A DNA stretch of 64,000 nt from Zafaria ginkgonis (GTDB lineage Bacteria > Actinomycetota > Actinomycetes > Actinomycetales > Micrococcaceae). Positions within the stretch are counted from its first letter, which is position 1, and each line of letters starts with the position of its first letter. Location: the NCBI RefSeq assembly GCF_039540195.1, contig NZ_BAABEO010000024.1:95578-159577 (forward strand), written 5' to 3'. This document shows, piece by piece, positions 16,682-25,246 of this stretch. The translations under genes and the position numbers were made by a program. The notes under the pieces were generated by a model. The model ran no database searches and was not told where the DNA came from. It worked only from the letters and a program-made list of their open reading frames with translations.

Positions 16682-19339
16682 ATGGCCGCAGGAACCGGAA
16701 CCATGGGCGATACCGCCACGATCGAGGTCGAAGGCCGCGCCTTCAGGGCGATCGACGTGCGCGCCCCCCTCGGCGGCGACTTCGGGCGCCTGCCCGTGGT
16801 GCTGCGGCTGCTCGCGGAGAACACCCTGCGCCGGTCCGCGGCCGAGGAGGGCGCCCGGACGGTGCGGAACCTGCGCCGCTGGCTCGAGGCCCGGACCTCC
16901 GAGGAGGAGCTGGAGTTCTGGCCCCAGCGCGTGCTTATGCACGACACCACCAGCACCCCGGCCCTGGTCGACATCGCCGGGATGCGCGACTCCCTGGCCG
17001 AGGCCGGCGTCGACCCCTCCGCCCTGAACCCGATGCTGCGCGTGGACGTGTCCATCGACCATTCCCTCGCCGTGGAGGAGTACGGCCGCCCCGACGCCGC
17101 CCCGCGCAACCTGGTCCACGAGTACCGGCGCAACCGCGAGCGCTACCGCTTCCTGAAGTGGGCGTCCCAAACGATGGAGACAGTGCACATCAACCCGCCC
17201 GGCACCGGGATCATGCACACCATCAACCTCGAGCAGCTGGCGACCGTGGTCACCACCGCCGAGGCGACCGACGGCGGCCTGCCGTGGGCGGTGCCGGACA
17301 TGATGATCGGCACCGACAGCCACACCCCCATGATCAACGGCGTCGGCGTGCTGGGCTGGGGCGTCGGGGGCCTGGAGGCCCAGACCGTTATGTTCGGCAT
17401 GCCCACCACCCTGCGCATCCCCGACGTCGTCGGGGTCAAGCTCACCGGAGCCCTGCCCCGCGGCGCGACCGCAACCGACCTGGCCCTGACCGTGACCCAA
17501 CGCCTGCGCGCCCTGGGCGTCGCGGGCGAGTTCGTCGAGTTCTACGGCCCCGGCGTCTCCAGCCTCACCGTCGGCCAGCGCGCGGTGGTGGCCAACATGG
17601 CCCCCGAATACGGCGCGACTACCGGGTACTTCCCCATCGACCACCACGTGCTGGACTACCTGCGCGACACCGGCCGCGACCCGTTCCAGCGCCGGCTCGT
17701 CGAGGCCTACGCCCGCACCTGCGGCTTCTGGTTCGACCCCAACGCCGCACCCGAATACTCCCGCACCATCGCGATCGACCTCTCCACGATCCAGCTGCGG
17801 GCCGCCGGTCCTCGCCGCCCGCAGGACCTGCGCGCGCTCGCCGAAATCCCCGCCGCGCTCGCCGGGGAGGACGCCTCCGTCCGGGAACCCGCGCGGGACA
17901 TGCCGGTCTTCCCGGTGGCCCTGGCCGCCATCACCAGCTGCACCAACACCACCGACCCGAAGCTGCTCATCGCCGCGGGCCTGGTCGCCAGCAAGGCGCG
18001 CACCCTGGGCCTGAGCGTGCCGGCCTGGGTGAAGACCTCGCTGGCCCCCGGCTCGCCCGCGGCGGCCAGCTACCTCAAGCGGTTCGGGCTGCTGGAGGAC
18101 CTCGGCGAGGTCGGGTTCGACATCGTTGGCTTCGGCTGCACCACCTGCATCGGCAACCCCGGTCCGTTGTCCGCGCCGATCAAGAAGAACCTCGACGCCG
18201 GCCGCATCCGCCCGGTCGCGATCCTCTCCGGCAACCGCAACTTCCCCGGCCGCGTGCACCCCGACCTGGACCTGGGCTTCATCATGTCCCCGCCCCTGGT
18301 GGTCGCCTACGCCCTGGCCGGGCGCGCGGACATCGACCTGGCCACCCACGACTTCCGCACCGGCGCCCCCGCCGGCGCGGCGCCGGTGACCCTCGAGGAC
18401 CTGCTGCCCACGCAGGCGGAGATCGACGAGGCCTGGGCGTCCGGGCAGGACCCGCTGGACTTCGCCCGGGACTTCTCCGTCGCCGTGCGCAACCCGATGT
18501 GGTCCCGGCTCGAGGCCCCCGACGCGCCGCAGTTCCCTTGGGATCCGGCCTCCACCATGCTGCGCCGCCCGCCCTTCGCCTCCGCGTCCGAGGGCACGCA
18601 GCTGGGTCGCTACGCCGCCCACCCCCTGCTGGTGCTCGGCGACGACATCACCACCGACCACATCTCCCCGGCCAGCGCCATCCCGGCGGACAGCCTGGTC
18701 GCGGACTTCCTGGTCGAGCGCGGCGAGAAGCGGGACGACCTGAACGTCTTCGCCTCCCGCCGCGGGAACTGGGAGACCATGCTGCGCGGCGGGTTCCACA
18801 ACAAGACCGTCGACAACCGCCTCGGCGCCGGGGTTCCCGGAGGGCTGCCGGTGGCGCACACCGTCCACGCGCCCAGCGGCGAGGTCCTGCCGCTGTGGGA
18901 GGCCGCCGAGCGCTACCGCGCGGACGGGGACTCGGTGGTCATCGTCGCCGGCGAGCGTTTCGGCACCGGATCCTCGCGCGACTGGGCCGCGAAGGTCCAG
19001 CGCCTGCTGGGCGTGCGCGCCGTGATCGCCGGCAGCTTCGAGCGGATCCACCGCTCCAACCTCATCGGCATGGGCGTCCTGCCGCTGATCGCTCCCGCCG
19101 AGGTCCGCGCCCGGCTCCAGGACCTGCGCCCCGGGGACACGATCGAGATCGACGCTGCCGCGGACACCCTGGCCCCGCGCGCCGGCGTCGCCGTCGTGCT
19201 GCGCACCGCCGACGGCGGGACCGGGGAGTTCACCGCCCGCGCCGCGGTCGAAACCGAACTCGACGTCGAACTGCTGCGCGCCGGGGGCGTCATCCCCTCC
19301 CTGCTGCGCAGCACCCTTGAAGCCGCGCGCCAGCGCTGA
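16682..19339 (+). CDS. acnA: Aconitate hydratase (AcnA type)
   Basis: An 885-residue enzyme of the AcnA/IRP1 family that interconverts citrate and isocitrate through cis-aconitate in the cytoplasm. The 4Fe-4S ligands are visible as C420 in SCTNTT and C486/C489 in FGCTTCIGNPGPL. Other motifs are TDSHTPMINGVGVLGWGVGG and, in the swivel domain, GERFGTGSSRDWAAKV. ATG follows GAGGGAGG. It is divergent from tctC and 14 bp ahead of an isocitrate dehydrogenase. A 2-methylisocitrate dehydratase role is possible, but the isocitrate dehydrogenase neighbour favours citrate use. It may be a second, substrate-specific copy beside the housekeeping gene. Confidence 0.9.
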   Translation: MAAGTGTMGDTATIEVEGRAFRAIDVRAPLGGDFGRLPVVLRLLAENTLRRSAAEEGARTVRNLRRWLEARTSEEELEFWPQRVLMHDTTSTPALVDIAGMRDSLAEAGVDPSALNPMLRVDVSIDHSLAVEEYGRPDAAPRNLVHEYRRNRERYRFLKWASQTMETVHINPPGTGIMHTINLEQLATVVTTAEATDGGLPWAVPDMMIGTDSHTPMINGVGVLGWGVGGLEAQTVMFGMPTTLRIPDVVGVKLTGALPRGATATDLALTVTQRLRALGVAGEFVEFYGPGVSSLTVGQRAVVANMAPEYGATTGYFPIDHHVLDYLRDTGRDPFQRRLVEAYARTCGFWFDPNAAPEYSRTIAIDLSTIQLRAAGPRRPQDLRALAEIPAALAGEDASVREPARDMPVFPVALAAITSCTNTTDPKLLIAAGLVASKARTLGLSVPAWVKTSLAPGSPAAASYLKRFGLLEDLGEVGFDIVGFGCTTCIGNPGPLSAPIKKNLDAGRIRPVAILSGNRNFPGRVHPDLDLGFIMSPPLVVAYALAGRADIDLATHDFRTGAPAGAAPVTLEDLLPTQAEIDEAWASGQDPLDFARDFSVAVRNPMWSRLEAPDAPQFPWDPASTMLRRPPFASASEGTQLGRYAAHPLLVLGDDITTDHISPASAIPADSLVADFLVERGEKRDDLNVFASRRGNWETMLRGGFHNKTVDNRLGAGVPGGLPVAHTVHAPSGEVLPLWEAAERYRADGDSVVIVAGERFGTGSSRDWAAKVQRLLGVRAVIAGSFERIHRSNLIGMGVLPLIAPAEVRARLQDLRPGDTIEIDAAADTLAPRAGVAVVLRTADGGTGEFTARAAVETELDVELLRAGGVIPSLLRSTLEAARQR

Positions 19340-19353
19340 ACGGAGAAGACATT

Positions 19354-20598
19354 ATGGACAAGATCGCCGTGAACGGGCCGATCGTTGAACTTGACGGCGA
19401 CGAGATGGCCCACACCATGTGGACCCTGGTCCGGGACCGGCTCGTCCTGCCGCACGTGGACGCACCCATCCTGCGGTTCGACCTCTCCCTGCCCAACCGG
19501 GAGCGGACGGGGGACCGGGTCACCTTCGAGGCGGCCGAGGCCGTCGCCGAGCACCGGGTGGGCGTGAAGTGCTCCACGATCACTCCCGACGCCGCCCGGG
19601 CGGCCGAGTACGGGCTCAGCCGGCTCTGGCCCTCCCCGAACGGGACGGTGCGCGGGGTGCTCAACGGGGTGATCTTCCGCGAGCCGATCATCATCGACTC
19701 CGTGCCCCGGCTGGTGCCCGGCTGGACCCGGCCCATCGTGATCGGCCGCCACGCCCACGCGGACCAGTACAAGTCCGTGAACTTCGCGGTCCCCGGCGCC
19801 GGCCGGCTCACCCTGACGTACACGCCCGACGACGGCTCGCCGGCGACCAGCCACGAGGTCACCTCCTTCCCGGCCGGGGGAGGGGTGGCGATGGGGATGT
19901 ACAACTACACCGACTCCATCCGGGACTTCGCCCGCGCCTGCTTCTCCTACGGACTGCGGCGCCGCTTCCCGGTGTACCTGTCCACGAAGAACACCGTGCT
20001 CAAGGCCTACGACGGGCAGTTCAAGGACGTCTTCGACGCCGTGTACGCCGACGAGTTCCGGGCCGGGTTCGAGGCGGCCGGGATCGGCTACGAGCACCGG
20101 CTGATCGATGACATGGTCGCCTCCGCGCTCAAGTGGGAGGGCGGCTACGTGTGGGCCTGCAAGAACTACGACGGCGACGTGCAGTCGGACATCGTCGCGC
20201 AGGGCTTCGGGTCCCCGGGGCTGATGACCTCCGTGCTCACCACGCCCGACGGCGGCACGCAGCTCACCGAGGCGGCGCACGGCACGATCGCCCGCCACCA
20301 CCGACGCCGGCAGGCGGGGGAGACGACCTCCACCAACCCCATCGCCACCATCTACGCCTGGACCCGGGCCCTGGCCCACCGGGCGGGACTGGACGGCAAC
20401 GACGCCCTGGCCCGGTTCGCCGCCGAACTGGAGCGGGCCACCACGGACACGGTGGAGCGGGGAACCATGACCGACGATCTGGCGGGCCTGTCCGCCCCGG
20501 GAGCCCGTGGCGTGAGCACCGAGGACTTCATCGACGCGGTGGCGGCCTCCGTGTCCGCATCCGTCGCCGCCGGACAGGGCCGCCCCGGCGTCGTTTAG
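19354..20598 (+). CDS. icd: NADP-dependent isocitrate dehydrogenase, eukaryotic-like homodimeric type
   Basis: A 414-residue enzyme converting isocitrate to 2-oxoglutarate and carbon dioxide. It begins MDKIAVNGPIVELDGDEM and keeps the family blocks: LWPSPNGTVRGVLNGVIFRE with substrate arginines, IGRHAHADQYKSVNF, FPVYLSTKNTVLKAYDG, HRLIDDMVASALKWEGG, and the NADP loop AAHGTIARHHRR with TSTNPIATIYAW. All active-site residues I can place are present. The cofactor loop with R-H after the histidine fits NADP. It directly follows aconitase, making a two-enzyme extension from imported tricarboxylate into the TCA cycle. Confidence 0.92.
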   Translation: MDKIAVNGPIVELDGDEMAHTMWTLVRDRLVLPHVDAPILRFDLSLPNRERTGDRVTFEAAEAVAEHRVGVKCSTITPDAARAAEYGLSRLWPSPNGTVRGVLNGVIFREPIIIDSVPRLVPGWTRPIVIGRHAHADQYKSVNFAVPGAGRLTLTYTPDDGSPATSHEVTSFPAGGGVAMGMYNYTDSIRDFARACFSYGLRRRFPVYLSTKNTVLKAYDGQFKDVFDAVYADEFRAGFEAAGIGYEHRLIDDMVASALKWEGGYVWACKNYDGDVQSDIVAQGFGSPGLMTSVLTTPDGGTQLTEAAHGTIARHHRRRQAGETTSTNPIATIYAWTRALAHRAGLDGNDALARFAAELERATTDTVERGTMTDDLAGLSAPGARGVSTEDFIDAVAASVSASVAAGQGRPGVV

Positions 20599-20608
20599 GG
20601 GACAAGTC

Positions 20609-20706
20609 CGAGCCGGACCGGAGCATCCGGAAGCTGGACCCGGGCATCCGGAAAACACCCGTGGGTGGACGGGTGGGATATTTCCGGCAGGCCCGGGTGG
20701 ATCCCG
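20609..20706. repeat. Intergenic repeat, family B copy 1 (degenerate)
   Basis: Contains GAGCATCCGG, a second GGGCATCCGGAAAAC, then GGGTGGACGGGTGG and GCCCGGGTGGATCCCGG, clearly related to the hairpins at 50784 and 58115 but with a duplicated left arm and an interrupted right arm. It sits between the convergent icd and mug genes. Confidence 0.65.
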
Positions 20707-20758
20707 GTCCCCGCGGGGACCAGCGTGCCGGCTCACGGCCTTGGGTAGGTGCTCCCGC

Positions 20759-21337
20759 TCACCGCTTCGGCAGGCCCGGGACCCCGGCGGCCTCGGCGAC
20801 GGCCCGGTAGGCATCGGCCAAGTCGTCGAGGCTGGAATGCGCGTTCAGCCCGCTGGGGTTCGGCGCGACGTGGAGTTCGGTGCCCGGCCACGGCGAGGGT
20901 TGCGGGCCGGACCGCGCCCGGGGCTGCCCGAAGGCCACCCGGTAGGCGGTGATGCCCAGGACCGCGACGACGCGTGGACGGCGTTCGCCGACCAGTGCGT
21001 CCAGCCGCTCCGCCCCCGCGAGCAGTTCCTCGCGGCCGAGCTCGTCGGCGCGGGCGGTGGCCCGGTGGCAGATGTTGCTGATGCCGATGCCCCGGGTCGC
21101 CAGATGCGCGAGGTCCTCATCCCGGTAGCCCGCGGACGCGTCGATGAGGCGGTCGGTGATCCCTGCCCGGAACAGGGCCGGATAGAAGCGGTTTCCCGGA
21201 CGGGCGAAGTGCGCGCCGGTCGCCGCCGTCCACAGCCCGGGGTTGATGCCCACGAACAGCAGGCGCAGCGGATCGGGCAGCAGGTCGGGCACGGTCGCGT
21301 CGCGAAAGGACTCCAGTTCGGCGCGCGTATATCCCAC
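20759..21337 (-). CDS. mug: G/U mismatch-specific DNA glycosylase (Mug/thymine glycosylase family)
   Basis: A 192-residue DNA-repair enzyme of the uracil-DNA glycosylase family 2. The catalytic-loop motif is LFVGINPGLWTAATG (residues about 27-41) and the intercalation loop is NPSGLNAHSS (about 163-172). It would remove uracil or thymine mispaired with guanine, a useful activity in a high-GC genome. GTG at 21337 gives the normal family length; a much longer in-frame open stretch upstream is a shadow of the regulator and kinase genes. It is unrelated to its catabolic neighbours. Confidence 0.9.
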   Translation of the reverse strand: MGYTRAELESFRDATVPDLLPDPLRLLFVGINPGLWTAATGAHFARPGNRFYPALFRAGITDRLIDASAGYRDEDLAHLATRGIGISNICHRATARADELGREELLAGAERLDALVGERRPRVVAVLGITAYRVAFGQPRARSGPQPSPWPGTELHVAPNPSGLNAHSSLDDLADAYRAVAEAAGVPGLPKR

Positions 21338-21487
21338 GTCGCCCAGCCTACAGACACCCGAAAGGATCCGGCGGGCTGTCCCTTCGCCGCGGCTGGGGCC
21401 TCCGTCGCCGGCTCGTTTTCCTGGACCCGGGGGCCGGTGCGGGCCCCTGGTTGGACGGCGCAGGTGCCAACGGATAGCGTCTTGGAC

Positions 21488-22285
21488 ATGCCCAGGTCCG
21501 AGTCCCCGTCCAAGCCGCAGAACGCCCTGCTGGTGTTGGGCAAGATCAGCGCAATCCTTGATGCCTTCTCGCTGAGGCAGCCCGTCCTGACCCTCGCGGA
21601 CCTTCGCCAGGCGACCGGCATGCCCACCTCCACCGTGCAACGGCTCGTGGCCAACCTGGTGGGCCAAGGGTTCCTTGACCGTGAGGGCGACGCGTACCGC
21701 ATCGGCCTGAAAATGGCCTACTGGGCGGCGCCGGCGACGCGCGGCAAGGAGATCCTCGACGTCATCACCCCCCTGCTCGCCGACCTCCGGGACGCGACCG
21801 GCGAAACTGCCTGCCTGTTCCGGACCGAGCAGCACTACCGGGTATGCGTCGGCCTGGCCGAGACGCGCCACGCGCTGCGCCGGGAGATGCACCTGGGCAA
21901 GATCCTTCCCCTGCACGCCGGCTCGGCCGGGCGCGTCCTGCTCGCCTGGGACCCGGCGCTGCTCCGCGAGGTGCTGGAGAACCCGCTGGAGCCGATCACC
22001 GACATGACCATCACCCGTACCGAGGACCTGGAAGAGGTGGTGGCGCGGACCCGGGCCGAGGGCTTCGCCATCACCACCGACGAACGCGAAAGCGGCTCCT
22101 CGGGGCTCTCCGCGCCCATCTTCGACGCCGCCGCCGGCCTGGTCGCCGCGGTCTCCATCAGCGGGCCGGCCCTGCGCATGCCGCGCGAGGTCTGCGAGGG
22201 ATGGGTGGAACCCCTGCTGGAGACCGCCGAGCGGATGACGCGGCTGATCGGCGGGCGGTTCCCGGGCGAAGCGCGCTCCGCCTAG
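21488..22285 (+). CDS. IclR family transcriptional regulator
   Basis: A 265-residue regulator with an N-terminal winged HTH (residues about 12-75, with LADLRQATGMPTSTVQRLVANL) and the IclR effector domain, seen in GETACLFRTEQHYRVCVGLAETRHALRR and ERESGSSGLSAPIFDAAAGLVAAVSISGP. It ends 17 bp before, and convergent with, the glycerate-kinase end of a five-gene catabolic operon that has no other regulator, so it is the likely controller of that operon. The start ATG has no strong ribosome site; a nearby alternative start would change only a few residues. Confidence 0.87.
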   Translation: MPRSESPSKPQNALLVLGKISAILDAFSLRQPVLTLADLRQATGMPTSTVQRLVANLVGQGFLDREGDAYRIGLKMAYWAAPATRGKEILDVITPLLADLRDATGETACLFRTEQHYRVCVGLAETRHALRREMHLGKILPLHAGSAGRVLLAWDPALLREVLENPLEPITDMTITRTEDLEEVVARTRAEGFAITTDERESGSSGLSAPIFDAAAGLVAAVSISGPALRMPREVCEGWVEPLLETAERMTRLIGGRFPGEARSA

Positions 22286-22302
22286 CCCGTCGGGAGCCGG
22301 AC

Positions 22303-23298
22303 TCAGCAGGTGGCGGACGCCAGGGGACGCAAGGTGGCCGCGATTTCCTGGCCGGCGCGAAGCATGGCGGCGGGTTCTCCGGCCACCATGACGTCGGCAA
22401 AATGCCTGCGGTAGTCCCCCAGATCCGCTGCGACGGATCCGACAACGGCGAACACCGGAACGGCGGGCGCCTGGTCCGCAACGCGGCGCAGGATGGCGTG
22501 GATGATCTTGCCCTGGCCGGTTTGCGAGTCCAGCCGTCCTTCGCCGACCACGACGGCCGAGGCGCGGGCCAGGTGCCGGTCGAACCCGACGGCATCGAGC
22601 ACCGCGTCGGCGCCGGAGACCAGCTCCGCGCCAAAGTGGGCCCACAGGCCGCCGGAGAACCCGCCCGCTGCACCGGTGCGCGGGACGCCGGACGGGTTGC
22701 GCGGCATCTCTGTCGCCAGGGCCCGGAGACGCTCGGTGAGCAGTTCGACGGTGTCGGGGCCCGCCCCCTTCTGCGGACCGTAGACCCGGGCCGCCTCGAT
22801 GAAGGTGGTGGCGACGTCGGAGAGGACGGTGATGCGGGCTCCGTCCAGGCCGCCGGAGTCCTGGATGGCCCGCACCGCCCCGGCGCCGCCGTCGGTCGTG
22901 GCCGAGCCGCCGGCGGCGACCAGGATGTGCCGGGCGCCGCGTCGTGCGGCCTCGGCGATCACCATGCCGGTGCCGTAGGTATCCGCGGCGACGGGGTCGC
23001 GATAACCGTCGTGCGGCGTGTGCAGGCCGCTGGCCTGGGAGAGTTCGACGACGGCGGTGTCCCCGGCCAGTCCCAGCAGTGCCTCCGTCGGTGCGCCCCA
23101 GGGATTGCGCGCGGGGACCCGCACGGTCTGGGCCCCGAGGCCGGCGCAGAGGGCCTCGAAGGTTCCCTCCCCGCCGTCGGCCACGGGGACCTCCACGGCG
23201 GTCCCGCCGGCCCGCCGGACTCCGGTCCCGATGTGGGAGGCGACCTCCGCGGCGGTGTACGTGCCCTTGAAGCTGTCCGGCGCCACCAGGACGGTCAC
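22303..23298 (-). CDS. Glycerate 2-kinase (GlxK/GarK family)
   Basis: A 331-residue kinase that phosphorylates D-glycerate, in this family normally to 2-phosphoglycerate. Hallmarks are VLVAPDSFKGTYTAAEV at the start, VADGGEGTFEALC near residue 42 and GGSATTDGGAGAV near 150. The GTG at 23298 was chosen because GGAGG lies 7 bp before it and it gives the 4-bp GTGA overlap with the upstream dehydrogenase stop. It is the last gene of the operon, consistent with feeding glycerate made by the dehydrogenase into lower glycolysis. Confidence 0.88.
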   Translation of the reverse strand: MTVLVAPDSFKGTYTAAEVASHIGTGVRRAGGTAVEVPVADGGEGTFEALCAGLGAQTVRVPARNPWGAPTEALLGLAGDTAVVELSQASGLHTPHDGYRDPVAADTYGTGMVIAEAARRGARHILVAAGGSATTDGGAGAVRAIQDSGGLDGARITVLSDVATTFIEAARVYGPQKGAGPDTVELLTERLRALATEMPRNPSGVPRTGAAGGFSGGLWAHFGAELVSGADAVLDAVGFDRHLARASAVVVGEGRLDSQTGQGKIIHAILRRVADQAPAVPVFAVVGSVAADLGDYRRHFADVMVAGEPAAMLRAGQEIAATLRPLASATC

Positions 23299-24284
23299 GA
23301 CCACGCCTCCGGGTTGACCGCGTGCTGCGGGAGGCGGCCGGCCGCCATGTCGGCGGCGTTCAGCGCGCTGAGCCGGGCCATCTCGGTGCGGACCGAGACC
23401 GTGGCGCTGCCGACGTGGGGGAGCAGGACGGTGTTGGGCAGCTCCGCAAGGCCGGCGGCGAGCCGGGGCTCATCCTCGAAGACGTCGAGCCCGGCGCCGG
23501 CGATGGTTCCGGAGGCGAGTGCCTCGACCAGTGCCGCCTCGTCGACCACCGGACCGCGGGCGGTGTTGACCAGGATCGCCGAGGGCTTCATCCGGCGCAG
23601 TACGTCCGCACCGACGAGATGGCGGGTGTCGGCGGTCAGGGGCACGTGCAGGGAGAGGAAGTCGGAGGCGGAGACCAGTTCGTCCCACGGCACCTGGCGG
23701 ACCTTGCCCGCGAATTCGCCCAGCTCCTCGGCCCCCACGGGCCGGTCCCCGGGAGGCCGCGGAGAGAAGATCACTTCCATCCCGAAGCCGAGCGCGCGGC
23801 GGGCGGTGGCCCGCGCGATCCGGCCGAAGCCGGCCAGGCCCAGGACCTGGCCGGAGACGTCGGAGCCGAGCATCAGTTCCGGCTCCCACCCGTGGAAGCG
23901 TCCCTCGCGGACCATCCGGTCCGCCTCCACGACCCGGCGGGCGGTGCCCAGGACCAGCAGCATCGCGATGTCCGCCGTCGCGTCGGTGAGCACCCCGGGG
24001 GTGTTGCCCACGACGATGCCGTGCTGCGTGGCGGCGACGATGTCGATGTTGTTGTAGCCGACGGCGTAGTTGGAGATGCCCCGCACCTTGGCGGCGGCCA
24101 GCAGCGGCGCGTCGATGCGGTCGCGCAGTTGGGTGAGCACGACGTCGTAGTCCCCGCTCGCGCACAGCAGCGCCAGCTCGTCGTAGCCCGGCGGATCGGG
24201 AAGGACGTGCACATCGCCGGCGGCCTCCAGCAGCGCGGGCGCCGGCTCGGGGATCGGCGTCGTGACCAGGATCCGGGCGGCCAT
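23295..24284 (-). CDS. D-2-hydroxyacid dehydrogenase (glyoxylate/hydroxypyruvate reductase-like)
   Basis: A 329-residue NAD(P)-dependent enzyme. The cofactor fold is LGLAGFGRIARATARR (about 153-168). The catalytic triad is recognisable as arginine in NTARGPVVDEAAL, glutamate in DVFEDEP and histidine in LLPHVGSAT. The closest functional group is D-glycerate dehydrogenase/hydroxypyruvate reductase, supported by the adjacent glycerate kinase. Its ATG shares a base with the stop of the lyase gene, and its own stop overlaps the kinase start. Direction in the cell is probably hydroxypyruvate to D-glycerate. Confidence 0.87.
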   Translation of the reverse strand: MAARILVTTPIPEPAPALLEAAGDVHVLPDPPGYDELALLCASGDYDVVLTQLRDRIDAPLLAAAKVRGISNYAVGYNNIDIVAATQHGIVVGNTPGVLTDATADIAMLLVLGTARRVVEADRMVREGRFHGWEPELMLGSDVSGQVLGLAGFGRIARATARRALGFGMEVIFSPRPPGDRPVGAEELGEFAGKVRQVPWDELVSASDFLSLHVPLTADTRHLVGADVLRRMKPSAILVNTARGPVVDEAALVEALASGTIAGAGLDVFEDEPRLAAGLAELPNTVLLPHVGSATVSVRTEMARLSALNAADMAAGRLPQHAVNPEAWS

Positions 24285-25246
24285 CACAGCGCTCCTTCGC
24301 AGGACGGAACCCGGTCGGAGGCGATGACCCACTCGAAGGCGTCCGCCTTGGAGCGGGCGCCTTGGGCGGCCTTGGACCGGTTCGGTTCGCCGAGGTCGGA
24401 CAGGAGGGATTCGGACAGGTCCACGAGCCCGGCGAACGCGGCAGGGTCCAGCCAGCCCGGACGGGTGGCGAACAGGATGTCCTCGCTGGAGGTGTTGCCG
24501 CTGGCCCCGGGGGCGAACGGGCAGCCGCCCAGCCCGCCGAGCGCGCCGTCGACCAGGGTCGCCCCGGCCTGGATGGCGGCCAGCGTGTTGGCCACGCCGA
24601 GGCCCCACGTGTCGTGGCCGTGGTACACGATCCGCCGGTCCGGGGTCTCGTCGCGCACCCGTGCGACCAGGCTGGACACCTGGGCCGGGACCGCCTGGCC
24701 GAGGGTGTCGCAGATGACGATGTCGGAGGTGCCCGCGGCGCGGGGGTCGTTGGCGATGTCGATCACGCGCTGTTCCGGAACCAGGCCCTCGAACGGGCAG
24801 GTGAAGGAGGTCGCGAGGCACAGTTGGATCCTGCCGCCGGCCTCCAGCGCGTACTCGACGGCCTGGGGCAGGGCGGCGAGGCTGGCGTCGGTGGTGCGCC
24901 CGATGTTGGCTTGGTTGTGGGCGTCGGAGGCGGAGAGGCAGTACTGGACGTTGCGGATGCCCGCCTTGACGGCCTTTGCGACGTGGCCCGGGGTGGCGAC
25001 CCAGATCCAGCACTTCTCCAGCTCCTCGGGCGTCAGCGCCGCCACGACCTCGAGGGTGTTGGCCATCGGCGGAACCAGGTCCGCCCGCGCCATCGAGCCG
25101 AGTTCGATTTCCGGCACTCCCAAACGGATCAGTTCCCGGACGGTCTGGACCTTCCGCTCGGTGGAGAGCAGCTTGCCGGTGAGCTGGAGGCCGTCACGCA
25201 GGGTGACGTCGCGCAGTTCGGCGTGCGGTGCGTAGGTGAAGCTCAT
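24284..25246 (-). CDS. HMG-CoA lyase family protein (HMGL-like acyl-CoA lyase)
   Basis: A 320-residue DRE-TIM metallolyase. The metal and catalytic residues of HMG-CoA lyase are present: R17-D18 in TLRDGLQ, H209 and H211 in YHGHDTWG and C242 in GGLGGCPFAPGASGN. It therefore should cleave a 3-hydroxy-3-substituted acyl-CoA by retro-Claisen chemistry to acetyl-CoA and a keto acid. The neighbours argue against leucine breakdown: there is no methylcrotonyl-CoA carboxylase, but a CoA-transferase, hydroxypyruvate-reductase-like enzyme and glycerate kinase. A citramalyl-CoA or hydroxymethyl-malyl-CoA substrate is the favoured inference. Confidence 0.86.
   Translation of the reverse strand: MSFTYAPHAELRDVTLRDGLQLTGKLLSTERKVQTVRELIRLGVPEIELGSMARADLVPPMANTLEVVAALTPEELEKCWIWVATPGHVAKAVKAGIRNVQYCLSASDAHNQANIGRTTDASLAALPQAVEYALEAGGRIQLCLATSFTCPFEGLVPEQRVIDIANDPRAAGTSDIVICDTLGQAVPAQVSSLVARVRDETPDRRIVYHGHDTWGLGVANTLAAIQAGATLVDGALGGLGGCPFAPGASGNTSSEDILFATRPGWLDPAAFAGLVDLSESLLSDLGEPNRSKAAQGARSKADAFEWVIASDRVPSCEGAL

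Noticed and set aside
16538..19051. 837-codon minus-strand open frame
   Set aside because: Antisense shadow of the aconitase gene, Gly/Arg-rich low-complexity translation caused by high GC; aconitase carries all motifs.
20759..22645. 628-codon minus-strand open frame
   Set aside because: Only its last 192 codons are the Mug glycosylase; the rest is a shadow of the IclR and glycerate-kinase genes without a family match.
24284..25246. Leucine-pathway HMG-CoA lyase
   Set aside because: No methylcrotonyl-CoA carboxylase or isovaleryl-CoA genes nearby; neighbours fit a different acyl-CoA substrate.
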